Origin: an uncultured Prevotella sp.
Lineage (GTDB): Bacteria > Bacteroidota > Bacteroidia > Bacteroidales > Bacteroidaceae
Direction: 5' to 3'
Length of the DNA: 30,664 bases
Assembly: GCA_947304695.1 (NCBI GenBank)
Contig: CAMZBS010000016.1
Location: 1-30,664 of the forward strand
The position numbers were made by a program, and so were the translations under genes. Below, one piece after another: positions 10,301-18,100 of this stretch (positions within the stretch are counted from its first letter, which is position 1; the number at the start of each line of letters is the position of its first letter). The notes under the pieces were generated by a model. The model saw only the letters and a list, made by a program, of their open reading frames with translations. It did no database searches and was not told the DNA's origin.

Positions 10301-10504
10301 TTCACCTCCATCGAAACCAAAGGTGAGAGTGGCAACAACATCATCTCCGTTCTTTACTTCCACGACATCTCCAGAAGCATGGGATTCATTCTCTTGAATG
10401 GCATAGGTAACGGTGTCTGCCCACAAACTACTGGGTAACACCAATGCCATCAATGTGAATAAAAATGATGTGATAATCCTTTTCATCATATTGTTAGTAA
10501 TCAT
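4328..10504 (-). CDS. Giant secreted adhesin, 2058 aa, with dockerin, cohesin-like and T9SS-type C-terminal modules
   Basis: Signal peptide ~1-30 (LPSSLWA before DTVTYA). ATG at 10504 has GGAAGG upstream; the ATGs at 10489/10486 are alternative starts. Order of modules: an unrecognised beta domain ~31-178; choice-of-anchor J ~181-340, 580-727 and 963-1112; choice-of-anchor D ~480-575 and 865-955; CARDB-like spacers; a YDGTSGIRIF beta module ~1245-1415; a carboxypeptidase-regulatory-like fold ~1415-1500 (LAGTVKDTQDAAVEGATV); a trefoil/lectin-like part ~1503-1650; a galactose-binding/CBM-like part ~1665-1830; a dockerin ~1832-1892; a cohesin-like module ~1900-2010; and a C-terminal sorting tail ~2013-2058 (YNLGGVKSDKVRKGLNVV). 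The carbohydrate-binding-like parts and dockerin suggest a surface protein that binds glycans and docks partners. The export route (T9SS) is inferred from the tail; no T9SS machinery gene lies in the window. Confidence 0.88.
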   Translation of the reverse strand: MITNNMMKRIITSFLFTLMALVLPSSLWADTVTYAIQENESHASGDVVEVKNGDDVVATLTFGFDGGEAFKAAKKHAGIEGFVAFTEGNGVNGSATAGTVYIVVPKYNGTIEAGVVLNAKKSFYVLEDDVALSDYNGITVTDKYYGSYSFDVKANKTYKIYCTGSKLGFYGIKYTYEPSSDLYIVDFNTPIATSDHGFQVASNWRHIVDTYTDYWDTETYPSYSYSATAGVDGSGALSCSTNQNSNSLYDLLVTPVVKGTVTIDAKATASYYTPQLSFFKVIDNGDGTFTRGDQITVDVSTVNSTDYTTLTIPVAEAGERIGIRSSYVWLDNFTATEATIIPEKKISIASAVPSATTGTIKWEQQSNGMVLVTYDVTVVNTGDVDLTQGTEGFSVSIINGSTGDVYGTVAVPQDLAKGDTSAVFTVSAEVETSIWPNSYTYIHMNLKENFFGSVVERAQSTYTAYEPKFVFRAAESTSTTSISAAEAWGTITESTTKSYEIANLGTAPLTIMSVTLPEGFTSDNAPLIETTLAKGETLALNITQDASALGTFVGTLSIVYLDKDSESQTYSLDFSATVIGENTWTADFNNTSSSIAYPVGCVAEGGINSGYQYISSSNYNNWIKGRTYSSYATENNKFITPKLHAAAGEKLAFDVKGVSGSNYYAKVYVSADRKNWGEPVAYYTYAQAEGAEAIGSDWVTKTITFDAEGDYYVAFSLYGEFAVDNIVGLTKVDVDHDLYIKSVSWPDASIKSGTAQSKPSVDIIPLTDETADNYTVKYIYGENEVEIASKALTASASSSTTFTASFTPEVENTTTFEGTKVVFEFTDGTTYETEPFDLTVTNEAIFHFLNTKPSSKWYEPTDRTAPITFGKTNTADTQSFIIFNWGSAPLTVNSITLPEGFTTTAEFPLTVAAFNGENDGIDAACQALDITFSATAAGDYSGDMVITYSGDKTFTLPISGTKLDPSKFYANFDDESWPAGSVSQSNVNMSNGGTYSEPNYYVTSSSTTDNLFITPKLTAAAGDKLMFDAKLYSSYWDEGKVVVYAAATRDELVNFDPENDTRTPLFSVCGEDSIDPMTTDWQTYEVAVPEAGDYYFGFEISGRPYVDEIYGLTPVAIAHDLAIAAVSIPAEAMQNVQATATVSIQNFGLAEEAADAYTATLYVEDPALDDDVAAGTGVTVALPLNHKTNEKGMPVTIPFRYPKAGPFYAYIEVKAGDYSVRTEVSEINFAEEVAVAGVQVGTKSTTSSSTPFYTSWMDDSEGKSMSDFIYTPEQLAASGISAGDKIISITFSGTPTGTKTINSLTSEAWIAQQAVADFTAGSPDKENMTYVTLHNAEEVTFTSGTPYEFKIDLVDNPIVYDGTSGIRIFTNINGGGQYQTINFDVDGNYQNAYYAHGSGAFSSKVGNPVAFFGLEASVATLAGTVKDTQDAAVEGATVTLVSADGDNVQYTGTTDEDGAYSINVIQATRNYNVTVVAEGYEDGTATVEFGGESKTQDFTLAAKPLLAEGTYYVYNPLTEKFLSRGNAWGTSAVVDDYGVAIKVALADGKYTLTGFDNNVTYGDDTWMYSDAGGDRARSYILNKVANGFTMTNTNNNMLVYVYTNENGDKFRVAGNAIKGDNYTNDAQTVWQFLTPEERNRMVADREAAAKTAAFEAAGIAENAQVEVAEPTMLTFASGHSWTQTVVRTQGGQPVTNGNGTEMWQATGNYTQTVTNLPAGLYKVTIQAFYRSGNTSECRTRYATGYNTVLAYLEANGNKVQVQSWAVDADGNNPDNMDQAKAKFDAGKYVSEVYTYVGEDGNLNLIVNNPAHIGGGWFIAGNVKYAKVDELIIAGDANLDGLVTTGDAVAAVGFALERTVPSEKAFEAADINKSGKITVSDVVGIINIALDEELDARTMADNANNFLTMDGAEVSLMNSTTFVGFQMDVTLAQGAVLNGVELAQRAAGLTVAYNRVADNTYRIVAFSTDKAAIQGSEGALFSLNIAGNSNVTVSNVEFTDAAARAYALEMAATTGINSVVAGAAATEVYNLGGVKSDKVRKGLNVVRGADGKMKKVFVR
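4825..5005 (-). other. Dockerin type I domain in the 2058-aa adhesin
   Basis: Two EF-hand-like calcium loops are visible: DANLDGLVTTGDAVAAV and DINKSGKITVSDVVGII. Both have acidic/Asn ligands at loop positions 1, 3, 5 (Ser in the second) and 12, about 37 residues apart, as in duplicated dockerin repeats. Dockerins bind cohesins in a calcium-dependent way in cellulosomes. The partner here is unknown; cohesin-like modules occur just downstream in the same chain and at the N-terminus of the adjacent gene's product. Confidence 0.8.
6235..9955. repeat. Paralogous coding repeat, copy B (partner 1-3755)
   Basis: This is the counterpart of 1-3755 inside the 2058-aa adhesin gene. Homology starts at the first anchor-J module (SDHGFQVASNWRHIV versus SNHDFIVGSNWGHIV) and runs to the carboxypeptidase-regulatory-like fold. 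Upstream of it the two genes carry different N-terminal modules. Confidence 0.8.
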
Positions 10505-10707
10505 TTTTTGCGCCTTCCGGTTCGTCAGCGCGTAAATTAATTAGGTTGATTGGTTGCTTCCGTGTCAGGCTGCGAACCTCTTACAGCTTCCCAGTCTTAG
10601 TGGTAAAGCCAGCCACGACACACATTGGGTTCATTACAGTTTAGTAGTGTTCGTTAGTCGTTGTTGTTTTAAGTTATTATTTATTTTAGTTTGTAAAAAT
10701 AGGCAAT
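10505..10707 (-). promoter_or_regulatory. ~200-nt 5' leader of the 2058-aa adhesin gene, with possible folded element
   Basis: The promoter at 10715-10746 implies transcription start near 10707, leaving ~200 untranslated bases before ATG 10504. Inside, nested stems can form on the transcript: 10562-10566 with 10617-10621, 10568-10572 with 10610-10614, and 10580-10584 with 10603-10607 (with wobble). A further pair, GGTTCG/CGAACC, lies near 10518 and 10573. I do not recognise a known riboswitch. The rest of this 304-bp gap holds the promoter and the terminator of the upstream gene; no gene is seen in it. Confidence 0.4.
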
Positions 10708-10714
10708 ACGGTGA

Positions 10715-10746
10715 CAAAATTACGAAAATTTTTAAAACAAACAAAA
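10715..10746 (-). promoter_or_regulatory. Bacteroidetes-type promoter for the 2058-aa adhesin gene
   Basis: On the minus strand TTTTG (10742-10746) is followed by 19 bases and TAATTTTG (10715-10722), an exact match to the -7 consensus TAnnTTTG. It overlaps the U-tract of the upstream gene's terminator. Confidence 0.7.
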
Positions 10747-10784
10747 GAAACCGACATTTTCTTTTAAAGAAAGCGTCGGTTTCT
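10735..10784 (-). terminator. Intrinsic terminator after the Omp28-like gene
   Basis: On the minus strand AGAAACCGAC (10775-10784) and GTCGGTTTCT (10746-10755) form a perfect 10-bp stem, with an AU-rich palindrome in the loop. It is followed by TTTTGTTTGTTTT. It lies 25 bp after the stop codon at 10809. Confidence 0.85.
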
Positions 10785-10808
10785 GCATAAATTCTTTCTG
10801 TGGTCTTG

Positions 10809-12647
10809 CTATCTGACAGCCACCTTACGCACAGTTCCGTCGGCATTTCGCTGCAGATAAATACCGCGTGCAGGGCGTTCCACGGCCTTGCCACCCAGCG
10901 AATAGTAGCGTTCTGGCACGGTCACCGTATGGAGGGAACTGATGCCCGTTGTCTGCTCGATGCTGGCCGTGTTGCAGTTAACGACATCCATGTCGCGCAC
11001 ATTCTCCAAGGTCACCTTGTCGGTCAACTTCGTGAGCAACGCCACCACATTCATGCGGTCGGCATTCCACGATGGGTCGAGCGTCACAGTGCGAGTGAGC
11101 GAATAGCTGTTGCCTTCAACCTGAATGGCATCGCCCGTAGGAGCTGTCATGTAAGTACGCAGTACATGGTCGTGTACATAGTTGCGGTTAGAGGCAGTGC
11201 GCTGCTTCACTTGGTCATAATAATACTGTACGGCAGTGACACCGTCTTCTGTGACCATCAGCGTGAGTGCCAGGTCACCATAGATGGCAGTGGCCTCGGG
11301 CAACAACTGTCCTGTGGCAGATACGGATAACTGACGGGTAGACGCATCGAAGTCGGTCTTAAGCGCAACTGAGGCAAACGACGGTGAGAGCAGGTCCTGA
11401 TAGAGCATGTCGCCAATGATGCCAGCAGTCATATCTGCGCCAATCACGGGCAGGTAGTCGTTCATATCATAGGCAATGGATGCCTCACCTGGGAAGTAGG
11501 AGCGGTTGACCGTGAACGTAGGCCAGGTGTAGGCATAAAGCTCATGCAGGTAGTTGGCTTCGCTGACGGCCAACGGCATGCTGGGTCGCTGCACGTTGAC
11601 CACCGCCAGCTGAGGAATGTTAGCGGTGAGCAGCTTGACACCTTCGTCGAGCCAAGGCACGTATGGTGAGCTCTGGTCGGTATAGATCTCCATATAGACC
11701 TTACTGCGGCTGAGCGTATCGTGATAGACACCGAAGGTTGCGGTAATGGTGTCGTTGCGCGACAATTCCGGCAAGGGTTGACCGTCGATCTGGCTGACAA
11801 ACACCTTTAGCGTATGCAGACCTATCGCCATATTGTTCGGCAGGCTGAAGTCGAAAAGCCTTACAGTGCTCCGTCCTGACTGGAGCGGTTCGTCCACGAT
11901 GGTCTTGACTGGCTCAAAGTTGTCGAGCTGGTAGCCCATCTGGTAGGTACTGGCACGCTCTCGTCCCACGTTGGCCAGTGTGATCATCACATCGACATCC
12001 TCACCGGGCTGCTTGTACTTAAAGCCAGCATCAATGTCGAGCATGTCGAAGTCCTTTTCAGGCAGCGAACTGACATCGACGATGAGCTGCACGCACAGAC
12101 AGCCGATGCCACTGATGGAGAAGAGTCCGAGGCCATTGCCGAAATCGCCATAGATATAGAAGCCGCCGTCAACGGGTTCTGCATCGCCATAGCCGCACAA
12201 AGCACCCTCTTCGGCAGCGACCATTTCTTCCGTCTCTGTGTAGTCAAAGCCAAAGAAAAGGTATTCTTCGCCCGTAATCTCATACTCTCCGCTATTGAAG
12301 AACACGTTGTTCCAACCATTATAGATCTTCTGACGCTGCTCTCTGACAGTCGTGAGCTGACTGTTGGCTCCTATATTATATATAAAGGTGCGCGCGCGAC
12401 CCAGGTTGAGGCCAGCAGCCAGACGGATGCCCACCACCTTACAGCCAGCATAGGCCGAAAGTTCTTTCGGTGTGAGCACGGCACCAACGGAATAAGTACC
12501 AACCTCACCGAAGGCTCCATTACTGACGGTAATGCTGTCGTCTTCAATATAGCCCAGCAGCCGCTGGTTGGCAGAGAGTCCTTGCGCCTGGGCTGCCAGT
12601 GAGAGCAGCACCACTATAAGAGACAAGATATGACGCTTTGTATTCAT
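10809..12647 (-). CDS. Omp28-related secreted protein with degenerate thioredoxin-like site and sorting tail
   Basis: The protein has 612 residues with signal peptide ~1-22 (LLSLAAQAQG). Residues ~30-200 form a beta-rich region, and ~210-305 a CARDB-like stretch (DIDAGFKYKQPGEDVDVMIT). Residues ~315-540 resemble Porphyromonas Omp28: NYVHDHVLR matches the Omp28 NYEHNHVLR segment and a late NVVALLTK strand follows. The usual FTGQxCxNCP redox motif is replaced by YTDQSSPYVPW, so both cysteines are missing and redox activity is unlikely. The C-terminus (YYSLGGKAVERPARGIYLQR, then a basic end) is a T9SS-type tail. Its ATG overlaps the stop of the 12644-15103 gene by 4 bp (ATGA), which implies translational coupling. 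A strong terminator follows. Function is unknown; a surface or secreted binding protein is the best inference. Confidence 0.85.
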   Translation of the reverse strand: MNTKRHILSLIVVLLSLAAQAQGLSANQRLLGYIEDDSITVSNGAFGEVGTYSVGAVLTPKELSAYAGCKVVGIRLAAGLNLGRARTFIYNIGANSQLTTVREQRQKIYNGWNNVFFNSGEYEITGEEYLFFGFDYTETEEMVAAEEGALCGYGDAEPVDGGFYIYGDFGNGLGLFSISGIGCLCVQLIVDVSSLPEKDFDMLDIDAGFKYKQPGEDVDVMITLANVGRERASTYQMGYQLDNFEPVKTIVDEPLQSGRSTVRLFDFSLPNNMAIGLHTLKVFVSQIDGQPLPELSRNDTITATFGVYHDTLSRSKVYMEIYTDQSSPYVPWLDEGVKLLTANIPQLAVVNVQRPSMPLAVSEANYLHELYAYTWPTFTVNRSYFPGEASIAYDMNDYLPVIGADMTAGIIGDMLYQDLLSPSFASVALKTDFDASTRQLSVSATGQLLPEATAIYGDLALTLMVTEDGVTAVQYYYDQVKQRTASNRNYVHDHVLRTYMTAPTGDAIQVEGNSYSLTRTVTLDPSWNADRMNVVALLTKLTDKVTLENVRDMDVVNCNTASIEQTTGISSLHTVTVPERYYSLGGKAVERPARGIYLQRNADGTVRKVAVR

Positions 12648-15103
12648 AGCTTCAGTTTTTTAGTTGTTCCGTCTTTTCTTACAACATAGATGCCGGCAGG
12701 CAGGTGGTCGGTGCGACGTCCCACATATTGGCCTGAGAGGCTGTAGACAGCATCGGGCTGCAGGTTCTGCAACTGTATGGCGGTCACGCCAGCAGTAGCG
12801 TTGATGACATATTCTACCACCTCTGACTGACCGTTCTTGTAGATGGCCACGATGCCCACAGTGTGTTCTCCATTGGAGAGAACGGGAAGCGTGAAAGTCG
12901 GAGTGGTGCTTTCGCCCACCTTCACCCCGTCGACCAGGATGTCGAAGCGCACCACGTTGCCGTAGTCGACCATCTCACCCTGTCCGTCGTCGCTACCCAC
13001 AGTGAAGTCGTCAATCTGAGCCAGGAAGGCATCATAGCTAGTGTAATGGACAGCCAGGCGGACGGTCTGCCCTTCATAGTCGGACAGGTCGGTGTTATAA
13101 ATAGTCCACTGGGTGCTGGTCAGTTGGTCAACCTTGCTCAGCGGTATGAAATCGGTAGGCAGAGTGCTGCCGTCAGAGAGACAGAACTCCATGGACTCCG
13201 GGTACATTTCCGAATAGCCCTTAGCCGTAACACGGAGCGAATATCCCCTGCGTATATCAAACAGTGGCGAAATGAGCCACTTGTCGTTCTTGGCCTGCTG
13301 GGACGAGAAGAATACAACGGTCTTGTCGCCCGACGGAGCCTGAATGGCGGGATCGGTAGGCAGCATGGCAGGGGTAGTATTCCAAGGATTGAACACCATC
13401 GGAGCCAATGGCGTGGGGTTGTTAGCTGTACCCGAGCCGGGGAATGACACGATATTGGTCAAACCGCCCAAAGCGATAGGATAGACGGGATTCTGATCAA
13501 GGTCCAAGCTCTTCCACTCGCCAAACGTGCCAGTAGCAAAGTCTGGATATTCCTCAAAACTGTCGCAGAAGCTCAGTTCCTGGTTCCAGCGCAGGACGTA
13601 CTGGCCCTGCTCGTTGGCCGAAGCCGTAATGTTGTAAGGAGCCAAGATGCGGTCAGCCAGCTCGATGTCGAAGGTCTGGTTGCCTGTCACAGTGATGGTC
13701 TGCTGATAATGAACGAAAGCCCCTTCTTCCACATTCACAAGATACTGTCCCATGGGCAGCGAAGGCAGCTCGGCCTTACCGTCGGTCAAGGTCAGCACAT
13801 AGGTATTGGTGGTGGTCATGCTGGTGAGCGACAGCTGCTGTCCGTCAGGTGACAGCTGACTATTGGCCGTGACCTGAAACACCACATGGGCATAGTCAGC
13901 CTCAGGCACCTCGACCTGCAGGGTGGCCGTTTCGCTCTCGGCCTGCACGTAGAAAGCCTGAACGCCAACGGTATGCTGTCCGGCAGCAACGCCCTGGATG
14001 AGATAGCTATAGGAGTCAGTGGTACCCACTTCCTTGCCGTCGAGCAGGACGCGGAACAGCTCGTATGGATTGGCAGCCGAACGGCGCGAAGCACGAGCCT
14101 GCATCTCTTCCTGCAGCTGTCCCACATAGACATCGTCGACCATGAGCATGAACGATCCGTAACGGTTGTAGTCGCTGATGTAGCGTATAGCCAACTTAAC
14201 CTGCTGCCCTGCGTAGGCCGAAAGGTCATAGACATACTCGCGCCAGCCGGTGTAGTCAGCGGATTCGTAGTTGCCTTTGTCCAGTCTGTGGAAATCCGAC
14301 TGCACGGGATTATCGAGTTGCGTGGTGACATAGACCATGAAGCGCTCAGGATAGCGGTCGGCAGCCTTGGCCATGAACGAGAACACATTGTCGGTGCCCA
14401 CGGTGATGACGGGCGATATGAGCCAGTCATCATTGGCGTTGCCCGAGTTGGTACGGGTGAAACCCACATACTGCTGTCCGTCGTAAGGACGCAGAATGGG
14501 ATAATCATACCACCAAGTAGGCTCGACAGTGAGCGGGTTGATAATCTGTGCATACTGCATGACACCACGGTTGGGATAGTTTCCGATGAGCGGTGCAGCA
14601 GCTTCCTGGTCGGCATCAATGCCTGTCCACTCGCCGAATTTAACTGCAAACGGCTCGTAGCTCTCGAAGTCATCGAAGAAAGCGGGCTTCTCCGTATTCC
14701 ACGTCAGCAGGATCTCGTCGGTGCCGTTATACACATTGTGGCTGACGGTAGCCTCAAGGGCGTAAGGAGTACGTGTCTGTTCGACAAGCGTCACGCTGAC
14801 CGTCTTCTCTGTCTCGGTCTCCAACACCTCAAATGCCTCAGAGACAGAGACAAAGCCTTCGCGTTCAATAGAGAGCAGGTGATGGCCGGGATAGACTTTC
14901 ACGGCACACTGCCCGGCGGCATCGAGGGAAAGCGAGCCATAGCTGACCTGATAGTCGGTCTGCATGAGCGTCACCTTCTGTCCTTTCAGATTGACACCCT
15001 TGATGGCAGTGACCTGAATGGTCAGGTTGGTGCTACGCTGCTGTGCTGCAACAGGCAGGGTTATCAGCAGCAATAGCAAGGAAAGAAACTTAAAGATTCT
15101 CAT
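12644..15103 (-). CDS. Secreted cleaved-adhesin (choice-of-anchor J) protein with two repeat units
   Basis: The protein has 819 residues with signal peptide ~1-21 (LLLLLITLPVAAQQ). It is built from two similar units: a carboxypeptidase-regulatory/PEGA-like beta domain (~25-110 and ~405-490), a choice-of-anchor J module (~140-330, FFDDFESYEPF and DDWLISPVITV; ~512-705, FCDSFEEYPDF and DKWLISPLFDI), and an Fn3-like strand set (~345-400 and ~715-770, both with GEHTVGI/GQHTVGV). The tail at ~785-819 (VYSLSGQYVGRRTDHLPAGI and a basic end) fits a T9SS sorting domain. It overlaps the next gene by ATGA. No consensus promoter is visible in the 75-bp gap upstream, which instead holds the terminator of the preceding gene. 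The likely role is surface adhesion, similar in fold to the haemagglutinin/adhesin parts of gingipains; the ligand is unknown. Confidence 0.87.
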   Translation of the reverse strand: MRIFKFLSLLLLLITLPVAAQQRSTNLTIQVTAIKGVNLKGQKVTLMQTDYQVSYGSLSLDAAGQCAVKVYPGHHLLSIEREGFVSVSEAFEVLETETEKTVSVTLVEQTRTPYALEATVSHNVYNGTDEILLTWNTEKPAFFDDFESYEPFAVKFGEWTGIDADQEAAAPLIGNYPNRGVMQYAQIINPLTVEPTWWYDYPILRPYDGQQYVGFTRTNSGNANDDWLISPVITVGTDNVFSFMAKAADRYPERFMVYVTTQLDNPVQSDFHRLDKGNYESADYTGWREYVYDLSAYAGQQVKLAIRYISDYNRYGSFMLMVDDVYVGQLQEEMQARASRRSAANPYELFRVLLDGKEVGTTDSYSYLIQGVAAGQHTVGVQAFYVQAESETATLQVEVPEADYAHVVFQVTANSQLSPDGQQLSLTSMTTTNTYVLTLTDGKAELPSLPMGQYLVNVEEGAFVHYQQTITVTGNQTFDIELADRILAPYNITASANEQGQYVLRWNQELSFCDSFEEYPDFATGTFGEWKSLDLDQNPVYPIALGGLTNIVSFPGSGTANNPTPLAPMVFNPWNTTPAMLPTDPAIQAPSGDKTVVFFSSQQAKNDKWLISPLFDIRRGYSLRVTAKGYSEMYPESMEFCLSDGSTLPTDFIPLSKVDQLTSTQWTIYNTDLSDYEGQTVRLAVHYTSYDAFLAQIDDFTVGSDDGQGEMVDYGNVVRFDILVDGVKVGESTTPTFTLPVLSNGEHTVGIVAIYKNGQSEVVEYVINATAGVTAIQLQNLQPDAVYSLSGQYVGRRTDHLPAGIYVVRKDGTTKKLKL

Positions 15104-15120
15104 TGTATCTGTAATAACGA

Positions 15121-15163
15121 TAAAAATGAGGTAATGAGCGACTTTCGTCCACCCATTACCTCA
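15121..15163 (-). terminator. Intrinsic terminator after the 1121-aa adhesin gene
   Basis: TGAGGTAATG (15154-15163 on the minus strand) pairs perfectly with CATTACCTCA (15127-15136) across a 17-base loop, followed by TTTTTA. It lies 15 bp after the stop at 15179. Confidence 0.88.
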
Positions 15164-15178
15164 CCTTTGATTATTTGT

Positions 15179-18100
15179 TTACTTGCAAATCATGCGATGG
15201 GCCTGGCCGTTGGCGGGCTTCACAATATAGAGGCCCTTACCCAGCTGCTGCATGACCTTGTCGGCTCGTCCGGCTGCCACCTTCACACCGTTAATCGTGT
15301 AGACAGTGACCTGGTCGCTGGCAACCATCGTGGCATTCTGAATGCCTGCAGGCTCACCCTCACCTACGTGAGTGAAGGTAAGGTCGTCGAAGAAGGCAAA
15401 CCAGTTGGCGTTGACTGTGGTATGACGCAGAGCCACATAGATGGGCTTGCCTGCGTATGCTGAGAGATCGACCGTGAAGTGGTGCCACTCGTTTTCTCCA
15501 AGATAGGACATCTCGGTGGCGCTCATCACGCTCTTGAAGTCGTTCTTGTTGGTGTTGCCAGTCTCGCTAACCAGTACCTGAACGCTGTGCAGGTCGTTGT
15601 CGCCAACAAACACAGAGCCAGTCGTTCCGAGGTTGCGGGCATAGAAGTCGAACGTAGCACCGTCTTTCGGTGTGAGCTGCTTCGAGATGAGCCAGTCGTC
15701 GGCAGCCGAGTTGTTGTCGGGAGCGCAAGCTGCAGCAGTACCCGTACCCGAATGAGCCGTCAGGTTAGGATTGCCGTGGACAACCTGCGTGAAGGCATAG
15801 CGGCCACCGTCGTTCTCAACGGTCGTCAGGTAATAGTTCGAACGGTAGTTCGTCTGTCCGTCAGCATCAATCTGGGTGAAGTCGGTCTTCCAGTTGTATT
15901 CCAGCGGGTTGATTTCAAAAGCATAGTAGAGCACATCCTCGGCTGTAGTCTGTCCCTTCACAGGGAAAGTAGCCTCAAAATCGTTCTCGAAGGTAATGGT
16001 CAGCACGTCATCGACCTTCTTCTCAGCTTCCTTGGCTGTGAAGGTGATGTCGAATGCAGCACCCTCACCCTTCTTCAGTTCCTGACCAGCGGCCAAAGAG
16101 GTTGTAAAGAAGTCGGTATTGAACTTCACACTCTTCACCTTCAGGTCATTCTTGCCGTTATTGCGGATGGTAAGCAGATCACCGGAGTTGCTGGCCTTGC
16201 CGAAGTTGATCAAGGCTGCATCCCAAGACTCATGGTTGAAAGCAACACCGTCTTCGACGAGGCCATTGATGACCACGTTGTCAAGGGCTGCACCATCATG
16301 ACCACTTCCATAACTGTTGGTCACCCAGCGGAACTGCACCTTCTTACCTGCATACTCGCTCAGGTCGATTGACTCATTGCGCCAGTATTTCTTGCCGTCC
16401 TTACCGGCAATGTGATTCTCAGAAAGATAGGAAGCCTGCTTCCACTCTCCATCAGAATAGATTTCGAAGATAACTTCGCTCACGCCATTTCCACCAGGCA
16501 CATTCTCCTTGGTGAGCAGGCCACTCTCGTCAACAATCAGGTCGGCAGGATGCTCGTCACCCCAAACGAAGGAGATGTTCATCAACTTACCACCAGAAGG
16601 AAGGATGAACTCAGGCGAGGTAAGCGTGGAACTCAGACCCGAGGCAAGCCAGCCTGCAGCAAGCGAGGCACCATTGCCACCATAGGGGAAGATTTTGTTG
16701 GGAGACCACTTCTGGAACTTATAAGTACCTGTAGTGGTGGAGAGCCAACCCGTCGGAACGGGCTTCTCATCCGTACACTCGTCGAAGTTCTCACTCCACG
16801 GGAACTCCATGACAGAAGCATCGGGCTGGGTGGTGAAGCGCCAGGTGCTGGCAGTGGTCGACTCGCCCTTGTCGTTGTAGGCCACGACCTTCCACTTATA
16901 GGTAGTCTCATAGTCGGCCTGCGGGATGACGATGGAAAGGTCACCCATCACGTCGGCACCGTTGACAAGGTTGTTCACCTCGCTATTGCTGCCCACATAG
17001 ACCTTATAGCCCTTGGCAAACTGAGCGGGTCCCCACTCCAGTTTGATGTTCTTCGGATAGACTTCAGTAGCGTTATTGGCCGGAGAGACCAGCGTGCAGT
17101 TGCCGGGCACGCCGTCAACGCCGTAGACATTGGGCAGCAGCACGCGGTCGAGCGTGAAGTTCGAATGATCGTAGGCGCCCTCATCATCGCTTTCGATGGC
17201 AGGATACTTGAAGCGGATAAAGCTCTCATCGCTTCCCTTGGGCAGGTCTACCTCAGCAGTAAGCAGCTGGTTCAGTCCGTTCAAGTAGTCACTCGTCCAA
17301 ACGTTCTTCCAGGTTTCACCGTTGTCATCACTCATTTCCACGGTGATGTCATATTCGGGAGCGCTGTCACCGTCGTACTGATTATAATAGGTGAAGATGA
17401 GCTTGCCGCCTTCGCTCAGGTCGAGACGCGGCGAGCGCAGGGTCGATACGGAGAAGTTGCCGCCACAATAGGCGCTCTGGTCGCCCTCAATAGCCGCAGA
17501 AGAACCGGTCCAGCCGTTAGCACGCCAACCGGCAGGGGGGAAGTAGCCATTGAAGCTCTCCAGCACGTAGCCATCGGGCACGAGCTGCTTGTCAGCCGTG
17601 AAGGCAATCTTCACGTCGCCGCCAGTCGTATGGATAACAGCATCGCCACTGGCTACCGATGTCATCGAAGCCTCATAGGCCAGACGGAAGTCAACATGAT
17701 CGTAGGCTCTCAGGTCAACAGCATCGGCATTCAGCGTGGTGCTGATACCCTGGGGCAGGTCAAAGCCCGTAATCTTCAGACCATTCTTACCCACATTGGT
17801 CAGGGTGATGAGTTCACTGTAGACTTTCTCACCAATATAGACATCCTCAAAGTTGTAGCGATCGAGCGTCACGGCAGCTACCGGACCAGTAGCCGGGGTG
17901 AACTTCTTCACCGTGATGTCGTCTATCCAGGCAATGTTAGCGATGGGCTGCATCATCTTGAAGACGAAGGCCAGCTTCACCTTCGAACCCTTGAAGTCGC
18001 TCAGGTCGATCTTCGAAGTGTGGAGATCCCATGTATCGATGGGGAACACGGTGACACCGCTCTCACGCAGCATCTGCTCGTTCTGAATGGAGAACACGGT

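Noticed and set aside
1..10504. Direct DNA repeats as a mobile element or CRISPR
   Set aside because: The repeats are diverged coding modules in one frame, with no terminal inverted repeats, transposase or regularly spaced short units.
10554..10894. Small open frames on both strands in the gap between the Omp28-like gene and the 2058-aa adhesin gene
   Set aside because: They run through the terminator and promoter at 10715-10784 and have no protein-like features.
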